Below are positions 48,401 to 56,157 of a stretch of DNA of 64,000 nt, in pieces. The first letter of the stretch is position 1, and each line of letters starts with the position of its first letter. The notes under the pieces are model-generated. The model was not told the origin of the DNA and ran no database searches. It saw only the letters and a program-made list of their open reading frames with translations. Origin of the DNA: Flavobacteriia bacterium (GTDB lineage Bacteria; Bacteroidota; Bacteroidia; Flavobacteriales; Flavobacteriaceae); the NCBI GenBank assembly GCA_004293165.1, contig RDYL01000002.1:744001-808000 (forward strand). The letters run 5' to 3'. The translations under genes were made by a program, and so were the position numbers.

Positions 48401-49715
48401 AGGAGTAATTACGAGTGTAAAAAATATTCAAATTAATTATACTGAAAATAACGGAACAGTTTTACCAGGTTATTTACCAGGTTTAGGGTTCTTTGGTTCA
48501 TCAAAACCAACACTAGGATTTGTTTTTGGAAGCCAATCCGACGTTCGATATGAAGCAGCAAAAAATGGCTGGCTAACAAATTATCCTGAGTTTAATCAAA
48601 ATTTTACACAGGTTGAAAACAAAAAAATAAGTTTTACAGCTCAAATGGAATTGTTCCCTGATTTAAAAATTGATTTTACGGCGGATAGAACGTATGCTTA
48701 TAATTTTTCAGAACAGTTTGATGTTTCTGGTGGGCAATATAATTCTCGTGCACCGTATGATTTTGGGAATTTTAATGTTTCAACTATTTTAATTAAAACC
48801 GCATTTGCGCAAAGCGATGTAAACGTTTCTCAAACTTTTCAAGATTTTAGAGACAATAGGTTAGTGGTAGCAAATCGATTAGCAGAAGGATATTATGGAG
48901 GAAACTCATTTCCAAGAGATGCTGATGGTTATCCAATTGGATATGGAAAAAATAGTCAACAAGTTTTATTGCCTTCATTTTTAGCGGCTTATTCTGGACA
49001 AGAAGCAGAAAAGGTTTCTACGGGTGTTTTTAGAAATGTGCCTTTGCCAAACTGGACTATCAAATATACAGGTTTAATGCGATACAAATGGTTTAAAGAT
49101 AATTTCAAAAGATTTTCTGTTCAACATGGGTATCGAGCTAGTTATAACGTAAATTCATTTCGTTCAAATTTAAATACAGCTCCTGTTGATGCTAATGGAA
49201 ATTTCTTTGCATCAAAAATTATCTCAAATGTTAATTTAGCAGAACAATTTAATCCATTAGTTAAAGTAGAATTTGAAATGAAAAATTCAATAAAAATTCT
49301 TGCCGAACTTAAAAAGGATAGAACTTTAAATATGAGTTTCGATAACAACTTACTTACAGAAGTTAGTGGAAATGAATATATAATAGGATTGGGTTACAGA
49401 ATTAAAGATGTTACGTTTAATTCTTCATTAGCAGATAATGTAAGTGGCGTAATTAAGAGTGATATTAACATTAAAGCCGATTTTTCATTACGAAAAAACA
49501 ATACAATTGTTCGTTATTTAGATTACGATAATAATCAATTGGGTGGAGGGCAAGATTTATGGTCTATCAAATTTACAGCAGATTATTCTTTCAGTAGAAA
49601 TTTAACAGCTATTTTATTCTACGATCATCAATTCTCTCAAGCTGTAATTTCAACTTCTTTTCCAACAACAAATATTAGAGGAGGATTTACTTTGCGCTAT
49701 AATTTCGGAAACTAG
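42489..49715 (+). CDS. sprA: Type IX secretion outer-membrane translocon SprA
   Basis: 2408 residues, almost the length of F. johnsoniae SprA. A signal peptide (YSFAFVVMLFSFSLQAQ) ends near residue 30. Most of the chain is alternating beta strands of the very large outer-membrane barrel, with the family segments PNPLSILDKYTYD, YYVNSKFFESIFGSNTIDV and the DDFEGSQTTIDMRSPQAW region. The C-terminus ends in an aromatic-rich strand (GGFTLRYNFGN). The start is TTG at 42489; the only other in-frame Met nearby (residue 21) would destroy the signal. SprA is the pore through which type IX cargo, including gliding adhesins, leaves the cell. gcvH and remB-like genes follow as in F. johnsoniae. Confidence 0.97.
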   Translation: MEKTAIKVIGNIKYSFAFVVMLFSFSLQAQVDEEEKDTVKTGVDLGKLNMPNPLSILDKYTYDAASDRYIYTSSVDGFNIKYPMILTPKQYEELVLREQMRKYYQEKSAAIDGKKEGSEAAKKDLLPRYYVNSKFFESIFGSNTIDVKPTGSVELDLGIRFTKQDNPSFSPRNRKTTSFDFDQRISVGLQGKVGTRLNVNVNYDTQSTFAFQNLIKLEYTPTEDDIIKKIEVGNVSFPLSNSLVRGAQSLFGVKAQLQFGKTTFTGVFSEQKSQTKSVTSQGGGTLQDFEIFALDYDADRHYFLSQYFRNNYDKALETFPYVNSRVQINRIEVWITNKQNRVNSTENNLRNIVALQDLGEAPLTGVLPQETVHINLGSNPAFYNVGANTPSNNANNKYDPNAIGSNFLNSSIRDVSLASNGFIPSVVASEGIDFAKLENARKLTASEYTYHPQLGYISLNQKLANDEVLAVSYQYTIGGDVYQVGEFGTDGVDATNVNSGIPNSQALILKLLKSNLTIDKYQVASVDYTMPTWNLMMKNIYQIPGGYQLQQEDFKLNILYTDPSPLNYITQSGVDPLPSNVEQTPLLKVFNLDQLNYTNDPQEGGDGFFDFYPGLTVDTQRGKIIFTKVEPFGKHLFQKLDVPALVENYDDPLTYNSNQAKYVFRSLYKTTQAAALQESAKNKFQLKGRFKSMGGDGISIGAFNVPQGSVVVTAGGRVLVEGVDYTVNYQMGKVQILDPSLQASNTPIEVSVENNSVFGQQTRRFWGLNVEHKFNDKFLMGATILNMSERPFTTKSNYGQESVNNTIFGFNTNYSTEVPFFTRLVNKLPNIDTDVPSNLSFRGEIAYLKPGASKADQFNGEATTYIDDFEGSQTTIDMRSPQAWTLSSVPLEDNYDGVPSTAEPLTDNLRVGDKRSKLAWYSIDPVFYTQTPSGIDDDDLSFNKTRRVFSRELYPVTDIAQGQSTVINTLDLTYFPKDRGPYNFNPNLSVTNQFTDVEAPETWAGITRAINSTNFEQSNVEYIQFWVMDPYYGNTGDKADPTNTGKLVFNLGEISEDVLRDGRKLYENGLPEVGSTQPTISTAWGQVPASQSLIYAFDTNEANRAVQDAGFDGLTDVNEAVKYTDFAAFPDPAADNYRFYLETSGDVVTRYKNYNGVQGNSPVNVTNDNRGNTTFPDVEDVNRDNTMNTINAYFKFEVPFQAYGDNDADVPVGQNYIADFRKDDNVDLPNGQVGKARWILYKIPILEVIDANKVGPITDFRSIRFMRMYMSGFKDEVTLRFGALDLVRGEWRRYTGTFDELDTDPNDENTGFDVVALNIQENGQRSPIKYVTPPGVVREQLYNNNTIINQNEQSLSLRVYDKLVGTTNGLENDDARAVFKNVNVDMRQFKKLRMFLHAEAVQDGDLQDDELIAFIRFGNDFTDNFYQVEMPLKVTAFGASTPEEVWPSENEMEIPLDFLTKLKILNLQNDPAIDYSDPSGIGFIEEEDAKIGSSNSRLTLGIKGNPNFGLVRTLMIGIKNKSGDIQRGEVWFNELRMSDMDNKGGYAAVANLDTNFADFANISATTRVGTIGFGALEQGPNERSREDVFQYDIVTNVNLGKLLPKKWGINLPFNYAVGEETITPKFDPFYQDIELNQLLDITSDANERSNIEQRAIDYTKRTSFNLIGVKKEKAPEKTANFYDVENLTLSYSLNETEHHDYEIENLIDKQNRTTVDYAFTFKPKTVEPFKNSKFLNKNGYYKMLSDFNFNYLPSNVSFSSNIIRQFNKQRFRLVDVQGIGLGDLYRRNYFFNYTYGFNYNLTKSLRLNYTASSNNIVRNYLDENNLPIDGLDIWDDYWNIGESNQHNQQLVLNYDLPINKIPVLSFVKSTYTYTGDYNWQRSSDAFSSVTGEDGNIYALGNSIQNANSHKLNTTLNMDLFYKYIGLTKTKSNKKKPVSEKDKKVAPKPGEQVKAPKGNVTLERSAFMSGLIGVITSVKNIQINYTENNGTVLPGYLPGLGFFGSSKPTLGFVFGSQSDVRYEAAKNGWLTNYPEFNQNFTQVENKKISFTAQMELFPDLKIDFTADRTYAYNFSEQFDVSGGQYNSRAPYDFGNFNVSTILIKTAFAQSDVNVSQTFQDFRDNRLVVANRLAEGYYGGNSFPRDADGYPIGYGKNSQQVLLPSFLAAYSGQEAEKVSTGVFRNVPLPNWTIKYTGLMRYKWFKDNFKRFSVQHGYRASYNVNSFRSNLNTAPVDANGNFFASKIISNVNLAEQFNPLVKVEFEMKNSIKILAELKKDRTLNMSFDNNLLTEVSGNEYIIGLGYRIKDVTFNSSLADNVSGVIKSDINIKADFSLRKNNTIVRYLDYDNNQLGGGQDLWSIKFTADYSFSRNLTAILFYDHQFSQAVISTSFPTTNIRGGFTLRYNFGN

Positions 49716-49739
49716 TTGAATTAAATAATGAATTTAAAA

Positions 49740-49775
49740 AACCTATCAAAATCAATTTTTTGGTAGGTTGTTTTA
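49740..49775 (+). terminator. Terminator of sprA
   Basis: AACCTATCAAAA with TTTTGGTAGGTT, a 12-bp stem with one G-T pair, followed by GTTTTATTT. It lies 24 bases after the sprA stop. Confidence 0.65.
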
Positions 49776-49824
49776 TTTGATAAAAAAATAACAAAAACCT
49801 TTTTTTCTATTCAATAAATACAAT

Positions 49825-49832
49825 TACATTTG
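49825..49832 (+). promoter_or_regulatory. Putative -7 element of gcvH
   Basis: TACATTTG, a full match to TAnnTTTG, 23 bases before ATG 49856. There is no room for a glycine riboswitch between it and the gene. Confidence 0.6.
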
Positions 49833-49855
49833 TACGTCAAAAATTTATAATCAAA

Positions 49856-50236
49856 ATGAATATACCAGCAAATTTAAAATACACTAAAGACCACGAGTGG
49901 GTTTCCATTGATGGCGATGTAGCAACAGTCGGGATTACAGATTTTGCTCAAAAAGAATTGGGTGATATTGTATATGTTGAAGTTGAAACTTTAGATCAAA
50001 CGTTAACTAAAGACGAAGTATTTGGAACAGTTGAGGCTGTAAAAACTGTTTCTGATTTGTTTTTACCATTGTCTGGAGAAATAATCGAATTCAACGATTC
50101 ATTAGAATCAGATCCTGAAAAAGTAAATACAGATCCTTATGGAGATGGATGGATGGTTAAAGTGAAATTTTCTGATGCTTCTGAAATAGAAACACTTTTA
50201 TCAAGTGAAGATTATAAAGCACTTATCGGAGCGTAA
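49856..50236 (+). CDS. gcvH: Glycine cleavage system H protein
   Basis: 126 residues. It opens [20 protein letters not shown] and keeps the lipoyl-attachment lysine, Lys63, in [13 protein letters not shown]. The lipoyl arm carries the aminomethyl group between the P and T proteins of glycine cleavage. Neither partner is encoded in this window. It has its own promoter. The start of the VanZ-like gene overlaps its last 32 bases. Confidence 0.96.
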   Translation: MNIPANLKYTKDHEWVSIDGDVATVGITDFAQKELGDIVYVEVETLDQTLTKDEVFGTVEAVKTVSDLFLPLSGEIIEFNDSLESDPEKVNTDPYGDGWMVKVKFSDASEIETLLSSEDYKALIGA

Positions 50237-50597
50237 TTTTTTATTTCTTGCTATAATTTGGGCACTTTTTATTGCTGTTTTAAGTTTAATAAGTTTTAAT
50301 AGTTTTCCCAAAGAATATGTATCGGGCAATGATAAAATAATACATTTTTTATTTTATGCCGTATTTGTTTTACTTTTATGTTTGGCAAAAAGAAAGTCTC
50401 ACTTAAAAATGAAACATAATTTGTTAATTGTTGTTTTTGTAATACTATATGGCATAGTTATTGAAGTGTTGCAATGCGTATTGACAAAAAGCAGAGAAGC
50501 TGATTTTCGTGATGCTTTAGCAAATTCGCTAGGAGCTATTGTAGGATTTATTTGCTTTTACTGTCTAAAAAATAAAATTTTTAATAAATATTTTTAA
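50205..50597 (+). CDS. VanZ-like small membrane protein
   Basis: 130 residues from GTG 50205. It has four membrane helices and the VanZ-family pattern: [20 protein letters not shown] with its His, then [30 protein letters not shown] with conserved Glu, Arg, Asp and Asn. VanZ relatives give low-level teicoplanin resistance in enterococci, but the cell function of bacteroidetal members is unknown. GTG at 50205 is the only start before the first helix and overlaps gcvH by 32 bases, so it is probably translated by coupling. Confidence 0.75.
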   Translation: MKIIKHLSERNFLFLAIIWALFIAVLSLISFNSFPKEYVSGNDKIIHFLFYAVFVLLLCLAKRKSHLKMKHNLLIVVFVILYGIVIEVLQCVLTKSREADFRDALANSLGAIVGFICFYCLKNKIFNKYF

Positions 50598-50640
50598 ACA
50601 TTTCTAATATTAACTATATTAGCACCTCAAAATTAGAATT

Positions 50641-51381
50641 ATGGAAGTAAAGAAAAATCCTAATGTAGATCCTAAGAGAAATAGCTCGCTATATTTTTTG
50701 GTTGGTCTTACAGCTGTTTTAATGTTAACTTATGTAAGTATAGAGTTAAAATCAGAAGATCCAAGAGTTGAAGTTGAAACATTGGATATAGCTGATAATA
50801 TGATGGGTGAGGAAGAAGAGGTTATTTTAACGATGCCTCCTGTTCAAAAATTACCACCACCACCACCGCCAGCTCCAGAAGTAATTCAAATTGTTGATAA
50901 CAAGCAAGTTATCGAAGATAAAAAAATTGAAACTACAGAGGTAGATGAAAATAAAGCTGTTGTTGTTGTTAATAATGCATCTGCTTATGGTAGCGAAGGA
51001 GGAACTTCAGATGAAATTGATGAAGAAGTGCCTTTTGCTGTAATTGAAGATGTGCCTGTTTTTCCAGGTTGTGAAAAAGTAGAGAAAAGCAAGCGTTTAG
51101 AGTGTTTTATGGAACAAATGGCAAAGCATATTAAGAAAAACCAACAATATCCTGAGAAAGCAATGGAAGACAATATTCAAGGTAGAGTTTCTGTCTTATT
51201 TGTTATCGATAAAGATGGTAGTATTTCAAATGTTCAAGTGAGAGGTCCTAAAGGAGGTGAGCTTTTAGAAAATGAAGCTAAAAGAGTAATAGAAAAATTA
51301 CCAAAATTTAAACCTGGTATGCAAAGAGGTAAACCAGTAAAAGTAAAATACAGTCAACCGATTACATTCAAACTACAATAA
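50641..51381 (+). CDS. TonB-like energy transducer
   Basis: 246 residues. One N-terminal membrane helix (SSLYFLVGLTAVLMLTYVSI) is followed by a Pro-rich linker (KLPPPPPPAPEVI). The C-terminal TonB domain begins about residue 145 with VFPGCEKVEKSKRLECFMEQ and contains QYPEKAMEDNIQGRVSVLFVIDKDG, ending KVKYSQPITFKLQ. It transmits proton-motive force from ExbBD to outer-membrane receptors. The Cys pair in the GCEKVEKSKRLEC segment recurs in the two proteins downstream. A terminator follows. Confidence 0.9.
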   Translation: MEVKKNPNVDPKRNSSLYFLVGLTAVLMLTYVSIELKSEDPRVEVETLDIADNMMGEEEEVILTMPPVQKLPPPPPPAPEVIQIVDNKQVIEDKKIETTEVDENKAVVVVNNASAYGSEGGTSDEIDEEVPFAVIEDVPVFPGCEKVEKSKRLECFMEQMAKHIKKNQQYPEKAMEDNIQGRVSVLFVIDKDGSISNVQVRGPKGGELLENEAKRVIEKLPKFKPGMQRGKPVKVKYSQPITFKLQ

Positions 51382-51386
51382 TATTT

Positions 51387-51415
51387 AATCCCAACTTAGG
51401 TTGGGATTTTTTTTT
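51387..51415 (+). terminator. Terminator after the first tonB-like gene
   Basis: AATCCCAAC, loop TTAG, GTTGGGATT: 9-bp stem plus eight or so T. It lies 6 bases after the stop codon. Confidence 0.75.
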
Positions 51416-51470
51416 GGCATGTAAATTGTATAGGTTAATTAACAAAGTGTTAACTAATAATCTATATATC

Positions 51471-52226
51471 ATGAAAGCAAATGTTGATTTCCCGAAAAGA
51501 GCCAAAAATAGTTTCATCTATTTTCAAGTTGGACTTATAGCAACAATGTTAGTTGTTCTTTTTATTTTAGAGTTTAATTTTAAAGATGGTTCTAAACCTT
51601 TGGTATTTGTGCCTCCAATAGAAATTAAATCTGAGCCTACATTTGTTTATAACCCAGCTCCGTTAACAAAAAAAACAGAAATAATAAAACCAGTTGTTGT
51701 TAAAGTGCCTAAAGTAACTCAATTTTTTAAACCCACTAAAGAGGAACCTATAAAAGAGACCGATGCGAATCCAATAGTTGCGCAAAATAATCCAAGTGAT
51801 AATCAAAACAATAATAATACAACAGCGGTTGATGTTCCTAAAGATAATGGTAATGGCGTTGTTGTAGCTCCAAATGTTTTTTCGGTAGAACAACTACCAA
51901 TGTTTGAAGCTTGTAAACGTTTGAGCAGAGCAGATCAAAAAGCTTGTTTTGATGCGCAATTAGCTAAAGCGGTTGCAAAACATTTAAATTATCCAGAAAG
52001 TGATATAGAAAATGGAAGACAAGGTGTTGCGCAAGTAGAATTTGTTATTGACGAAAATGGTGCTATTACTAATGTTAAAGCGTTGGATAACAAAAGAGCT
52101 ACTATTGAAATGCAACAAGCTGCTGAAAAAGCTGTAAAAAGAATTCCTAAATTAATCCCAGCAAAACAAGGGAATAAAGCAGTTAAAATTAAATATTCTA
52201 TACCTGTTGTGTTTAGAATGAAATAA
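51471..52226 (+). CDS. TonB-like energy transducer, second copy
   Basis: 251 residues from ATG 51471, chosen because it starts MKANVDFPKRAKNSFIYFQVG like its neighbour; the frame is open to 51414. One helix (about 17-37) is followed by a linker with PAPLTKKTEIIKPVVVKVPK and an Asn-rich stretch. The TonB domain begins about residue 140: PMFEACKRLSRADQKACFDA, then YPESDIENGRQGVAQVEFVID and VKIKYSIPVVFRMK. It resembles the protein at 50641-51381 but the linker is unlike it, so the two may serve different receptors. Confidence 0.88.
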   Translation: MKANVDFPKRAKNSFIYFQVGLIATMLVVLFILEFNFKDGSKPLVFVPPIEIKSEPTFVYNPAPLTKKTEIIKPVVVKVPKVTQFFKPTKEEPIKETDANPIVAQNNPSDNQNNNNTTAVDVPKDNGNGVVVAPNVFSVEQLPMFEACKRLSRADQKACFDAQLAKAVAKHLNYPESDIENGRQGVAQVEFVIDENGAITNVKALDNKRATIEMQQAAEKAVKRIPKLIPAKQGNKAVKIKYSIPVVFRMK

Positions 52227-52249
52227 AATAAATATAATCCAGTTAAAAC

Positions 52250-52275
52250 ATCCCATTTCGATGGGATTTTTTTAT
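52250..52275 (+). terminator. Terminator after the second tonB-like gene
   Basis: ATCCCAT, loop TTCG, ATGGGAT, then eight T. The stable TTCG loop supports it. Confidence 0.75.
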
Positions 52276-52302
52276 TTTTACACTTTCATAATTCAATGTA
52301 AA

Positions 52303-53046
52303 ATGAACATTAAGCACTATTTAGATTCAACTTATCTCAAAACGGCGGCTCAAGCCAATCTTTCAGAACAAGAAAATACCGAAGTGGTAAAAAAATGTAT
52401 TCAAGAAGCTATTGATTATGATTTTAAATTAATTATGATTCGCCCTGATCAAGTTGTTTTAGCTAAAAAAATGATTGAAGCAGCAAATTCAAAAGTTACA
52501 ATTGGAACTGTTATTGATTTTCCATTTGGCAACGGCACATTGGAAGAAAAATTAGCTGAAGCAAAACAAGCGATTGAAAATGGAGTAGATGATTTAGATT
52601 ATGTGTTAGATTATGTAGCCTTCAAAAGAGGAGAAATTGAAACAATAAAAGAGCAAGTTCTTCAAGGTACTAAATTAGGTTTGGCACATCATAAAATAGT
52701 AAAATGGATCATTGAAGTAGCTGCTTTAGATAATCATCAAATAGTACAATTATCAGCATTAATAAAAAACGTTGTAATTGCTAATTTTAGTGAAAAGGAA
52801 TATGATAAAGTGTTTGTAAAATCATCTACAGGATTTTACAAAACACCCGAAGGAGTTCCAAACGGAGCTACCGTTTCTACTGTAAAATTAATGTTAGAAA
52901 ATTCGTGTCCACTAGCTGTCAAAGCCGCGGGAGGTGTAAGAACGTATGAAGAAGCCGTTGAAATGATTCAATTGGGTGTCAAACGAATTGGAACTTCAGC
53001 AGCAAAAGCTATTTCAACGGGAGAAATTTCAAATAGTAATTATTAA
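52303..53046 (+). CDS. deoC: Deoxyribose-phosphate aldolase
   Basis: 247 residues from ATG 52303; the upstream frame runs through the terminator and is not used. Schiff-base Lys173 lies in VFVKSSTGFYKTPEG, and the second Lys207 in AVKAAGGVRTYEEA. The Asp that starts the proton relay is in DDLDYVLDYVAF. The enzyme splits 2-deoxyribose 5-phosphate into glyceraldehyde 3-phosphate and acetaldehyde. The next gene starts 10 bases later. Confidence 0.95.
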   Translation: MNIKHYLDSTYLKTAAQANLSEQENTEVVKKCIQEAIDYDFKLIMIRPDQVVLAKKMIEAANSKVTIGTVIDFPFGNGTLEEKLAEAKQAIENGVDDLDYVLDYVAFKRGEIETIKEQVLQGTKLGLAHHKIVKWIIEVAALDNHQIVQLSALIKNVVIANFSEKEYDKVFVKSSTGFYKTPEGVPNGATVSTVKLMLENSCPLAVKAAGGVRTYEEAVEMIQLGVKRIGTSAAKAISTGEISNSNY

Positions 53047-53056
53047 TAATTACCAG

Positions 53057-55162
53057 ATGAAAAAAGTATATAGTTTTCTGTTGTATATTTTAGGATTAAC
53101 AACTTTTGCTCAAAATTCTAATAATGAACAATTTCCATTATTCCATGATTGTGAGGGTTTGGTAGGAAAGCAACAAGAATCTTGTTTTTACAATACGATT
53201 CAAAACTATTTTTATACAAATTATAAAATACCACAAGAACTTCAAAATCAACAATACAAAGGAACTGTAATAGTCCTTTTTGAAGTGGATACTGTCGGAA
53301 ATTTCAAGGTTTTATATGCCGATGCGGCTCATGAATTACTAAAAAAAGAAGCAATACGAGTTTTCGAATCTTTGCCTAAAGTTGCTCCTGCTACTTATTC
53401 AGGAAAGGCAACCTATTCAAAATTTACAATTAAGATTAATATTCCTTTGGTTGCGCCAAATTCTATAGATGGAAACGAATCAACTAAGTATGCTAAAACA
53501 AATACGTTATTAATTGACAATAAAAAAGAATTGTCAGAATACGATAATATTCAATATAAACCTTTTGAAAATCCGCAATTTAAAAGTACCGGAATTGTTC
53601 AATTTTCGCATCAGAATTATGGAGTTTTTGATGCTTTGTTAAATCAAGTAGGAAGTAATAATCATACAGCATCTAAGCCCTATTCTTATGATGAAGTAGC
53701 AAAATATTATGATTTAGAAACGGCAAATCAATCATTCCTAAAGAAAAAAGACTCTTGGTGGGGAAGAAAATTGTGGAATGAAAATGTTGTAGCCATTCAA
53801 GGGGAAGAATATTGGTTTACTTTAAATCCAATTCTTGATTTTAGAGTTGGTAAAGACACAGAAAGTCAGGCGTCAAATACATTTGTAAATACTAGAGGAA
53901 TTATTGTAAATGGAGGTTTAGGCAAGCAATTGACGTTCACCACATCCATATACGAAAGTCAAGGAAGATTTGCAGATTATTATAATGCATATGCAGAAAG
54001 TATAAGACCTTCAGGAGGTAATCCAGCAATTATTCCAGGGATTGGTATTGCAAAACGTTTTAAAGAAGATGCTTATGATTTTCCTTTAGCAGAAGCCAAT
54101 ATTAAATACCAACCAAATAAGTTTATCAACCTTCAATTAGGGTATGGTAGAAATTTTTTAGGTGACGGATATCGTTCCTTATTACAAAGTGATGCGGCAA
54201 GTCCGTATCCGTATTTTAAAATCAATACAACTTTTTGGAAGATAAAATATACAAATACGTACATGTGGTTAAAAGATGTACGCGATGCGGTTACGATTGA
54301 TGGAACATACACTACAAAATACATGGCAAGTCATTATTTAAGTATGAATGTGACTAAGCGTTGGAATTTAGGTTTCTTTGAAAATGTTGTATGGACTAAT
54401 ACGAATGAAAGAGGTTTTGATTTCAATTTTGTTAATCCATTAATTTTTTATAGAACGGTTGAGTTTGGTTCGTCATCCAAAACAGGAAATGCGTTATTAG
54501 GATTGACTTCAAAATACAAATGGAATAATCAAATCAATTTTTACGGACAGTTTTTAATTGATGAATTTGCTATTAGCGATGTTAAAGAAAGTAATCAAAG
54601 TTGGAGAAATAAATTTGCTTATCAAATAGGAGCTAAATATTATGATGCATTTAAAGTTAAAAATTTATTACTTCAGGTAGAATACAATCAAGTGCGTCCT
54701 TATGTGTATTCGCACAGTAATCCTATTACAAATTATGGTCATAACAACCAAAGTATGGGGCATTTATGGGGTGCAAATTTTAGGGAGTTTGTTGCAATTG
54801 CTCGTTATTATAGAGGAAGATATTTTGCAGATGCCAAGTTGATTTACGGCCAACGCGGATTTGATTTCAATGATGGAACTAACAATTTTAATTACGGAGG
54901 AAATATCTATTTAGATTACGATGAAAATCGTCCTTATGATAATGGGGTTTCAATTGCACAAGGAAATAAAACAACCGTTATGATTGTTGATTTACAAGTA
55001 GGATATGTAGTAAATCCAGCATATAATCTGAAGGTTTTTGGAAATGTAATGCTAAGAAATTTTGACCCAACTGCAGAAACTGCTTCAACAGTACAATCAA
55101 ACACGACTTGGTTTTCAATTGGACTAAGAAGCGATTTATTTAACTGGTATTTCGATTATTAG
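53057..55162 (+). CDS. remB: RemB-like outer-membrane protein with an N-terminal TonB-like domain
   Basis: 701 residues from ATG 53057; the frame is open upstream inside deoC, but only 53057 gives a signal peptide (YSFLLYILGLTTFAQ). Residues 25-140 form a domain like the TonB C-terminus (FPLFHDCEGLVGKQQESCF, GTVIVLFEVDTVGNF). The rest is a beta-rich barrel with many aromatic strands (WWGRKLWNENVVAIQGEEYW and FNWYFDY at the end). The order sprA, gcvH, tonB, deoC, remB agrees with F. johnsoniae, where RemB is an outer-membrane protein needed for full gliding. The call is based on position and general character, not on an alignment. Confidence 0.7.
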   Translation: MKKVYSFLLYILGLTTFAQNSNNEQFPLFHDCEGLVGKQQESCFYNTIQNYFYTNYKIPQELQNQQYKGTVIVLFEVDTVGNFKVLYADAAHELLKKEAIRVFESLPKVAPATYSGKATYSKFTIKINIPLVAPNSIDGNESTKYAKTNTLLIDNKKELSEYDNIQYKPFENPQFKSTGIVQFSHQNYGVFDALLNQVGSNNHTASKPYSYDEVAKYYDLETANQSFLKKKDSWWGRKLWNENVVAIQGEEYWFTLNPILDFRVGKDTESQASNTFVNTRGIIVNGGLGKQLTFTTSIYESQGRFADYYNAYAESIRPSGGNPAIIPGIGIAKRFKEDAYDFPLAEANIKYQPNKFINLQLGYGRNFLGDGYRSLLQSDAASPYPYFKINTTFWKIKYTNTYMWLKDVRDAVTIDGTYTTKYMASHYLSMNVTKRWNLGFFENVVWTNTNERGFDFNFVNPLIFYRTVEFGSSSKTGNALLGLTSKYKWNNQINFYGQFLIDEFAISDVKESNQSWRNKFAYQIGAKYYDAFKVKNLLLQVEYNQVRPYVYSHSNPITNYGHNNQSMGHLWGANFREFVAIARYYRGRYFADAKLIYGQRGFDFNDGTNNFNYGGNIYLDYDENRPYDNGVSIAQGNKTTVMIVDLQVGYVVNPAYNLKVFGNVMLRNFDPTAETASTVQSNTTWFSIGLRSDLFNWYFDY

Positions 55163-55177
55163 TAGTTTTAACGAATT

Positions 55178-55204
55178 TTCTAAATTCTAAATTCTAAATT
55201 CTAA
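55178..55204. repeat. 7-base microsatellite TTCTAAA, about 3.9 copies
   Basis: Three full copies of TTCTAAA and a partial fourth. It ends 12 bases before the -7 element of the heme O synthase operon and covers the place where the -33 box would lie. Confidence 0.8.
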
Positions 55205-55215
55205 TTTTCATATTG

Positions 55216-55223
55216 TATCTTTG
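55216..55223 (+). promoter_or_regulatory. Putative -7 element of the ctaB operon
   Basis: TATCTTTG, a full match to TAnnTTTG, 14 bases before the GTG start at 55238. The -33 region is occupied by the TTCTAAA repeat. Confidence 0.55.
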
Positions 55224-55237
55224 CACGCAATTTTACA

Positions 55238-56155
55238 GTGAAAAACAATAAAGTGGACACGAATACGCAACCTCAAATAAAAAAATCGTTATACAAAGAC
55301 TTTGTAGAAATCACCAAGGCGCGCTTATCTATTAGCGTGGTGGTATCTACTATTGCAGGTTATTTGTTAGGATTTAATACTGATCAGCCTTTTCAGTGGA
55401 GTGTTTTGTTCTTGTTAGCAATAGGCGGTTACTGTATGGTGGGTGCTTCCAATGTTTTTAATCAAATTATCGAAATTCAATTAGATGCTCAAATGGACCG
55501 AACTAAAAATCGACCATTGCCATCCGGAAGAGTTTCAAAACAAAATGCGTTTATATTAGGAACAGTTTTAACTACGTTAGGTTTAATTATTTTGTATAAT
55601 GTAAATCCTAAAACCGCTATGTTTAGTGCTATTTCGATTTTCATGTACGTAAGTTTGTATACGCCCTTAAAAACTGTTACACCTTTGTCGGTTTTTGTAG
55701 GTGCATTTCCAGGAGCTATTCCTTTTATGTTGGGTTGGGTTGCTGCAACAGGTCATTTTGGTATTGAAGCAGGAACTTTATTTATTATACAGTTTTTTTG
55801 GCAATTTCCTCATTTTTGGGCCATCGGTTGGTTTTTGTATGAAGATTACAAAAAAGCTGGTTTTTTCTTATTACCCTCTGGAAAGCAAGATAAAAAAACC
55901 ACTTTGCAAATAGTATTATATTCCATTTGGACAATTATGGCTTCTGTAATTCCTGTTTTTGGGTTTACGGGTAATTTGATTTTGAGTAAATTTGCTGCAG
56001 TTATAGTAGTTTTGTTAGGTTTATGGATGTTGTTTTATGCTTTTAAATTACACAAAGAAATGAGTGTAAAAACTGCTAGAAAACTAATGTTGGTTAGTGT
56101 TTCTTACATATCTTTGTTGCAAATCATATATGTTATAGATAAATTTTTACGATAG
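55238..56155 (+). CDS. ctaB: Protoheme IX farnesyltransferase (heme O synthase)
   Basis: 305 residues from GTG 55238. Eight to nine membrane helices. The UbiA-family Asp-rich site is NQIIEIQLDAQMDRTKNRPLP, with DxxxD after the Asn, and a second site is in FLYEDYKKAGFFLLP. It adds farnesyl to heme b to give heme O, the precursor of heme A. It is the first gene of the set with oxidase subunits III and IV; the next gene starts 2 bases after the stop. Confidence 0.95.
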   Translation: MKNNKVDTNTQPQIKKSLYKDFVEITKARLSISVVVSTIAGYLLGFNTDQPFQWSVLFLLAIGGYCMVGASNVFNQIIEIQLDAQMDRTKNRPLPSGRVSKQNAFILGTVLTTLGLIILYNVNPKTAMFSAISIFMYVSLYTPLKTVTPLSVFVGAFPGAIPFMLGWVAATGHFGIEAGTLFIIQFFWQFPHFWAIGWFLYEDYKKAGFFLLPSGKQDKKTTLQIVLYSIWTIMASVIPVFGFTGNLILSKFAAVIVVLLGLWMLFYAFKLHKEMSVKTARKLMLVSVSYISLLQIIYVIDKFLR

Positions 56156-56157
56156 TT

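Noticed and set aside
49770-49856. Possible glycine riboswitch before gcvH
   Set aside because: Only about 87 bases lie between the sprA terminator and the gene, and the promoter element uses most of them; no paired aptamer structure fits.
55178-55204. Short CRISPR-like repeat
   Set aside because: The unit is 7 bases without spacers, so it is a microsatellite.
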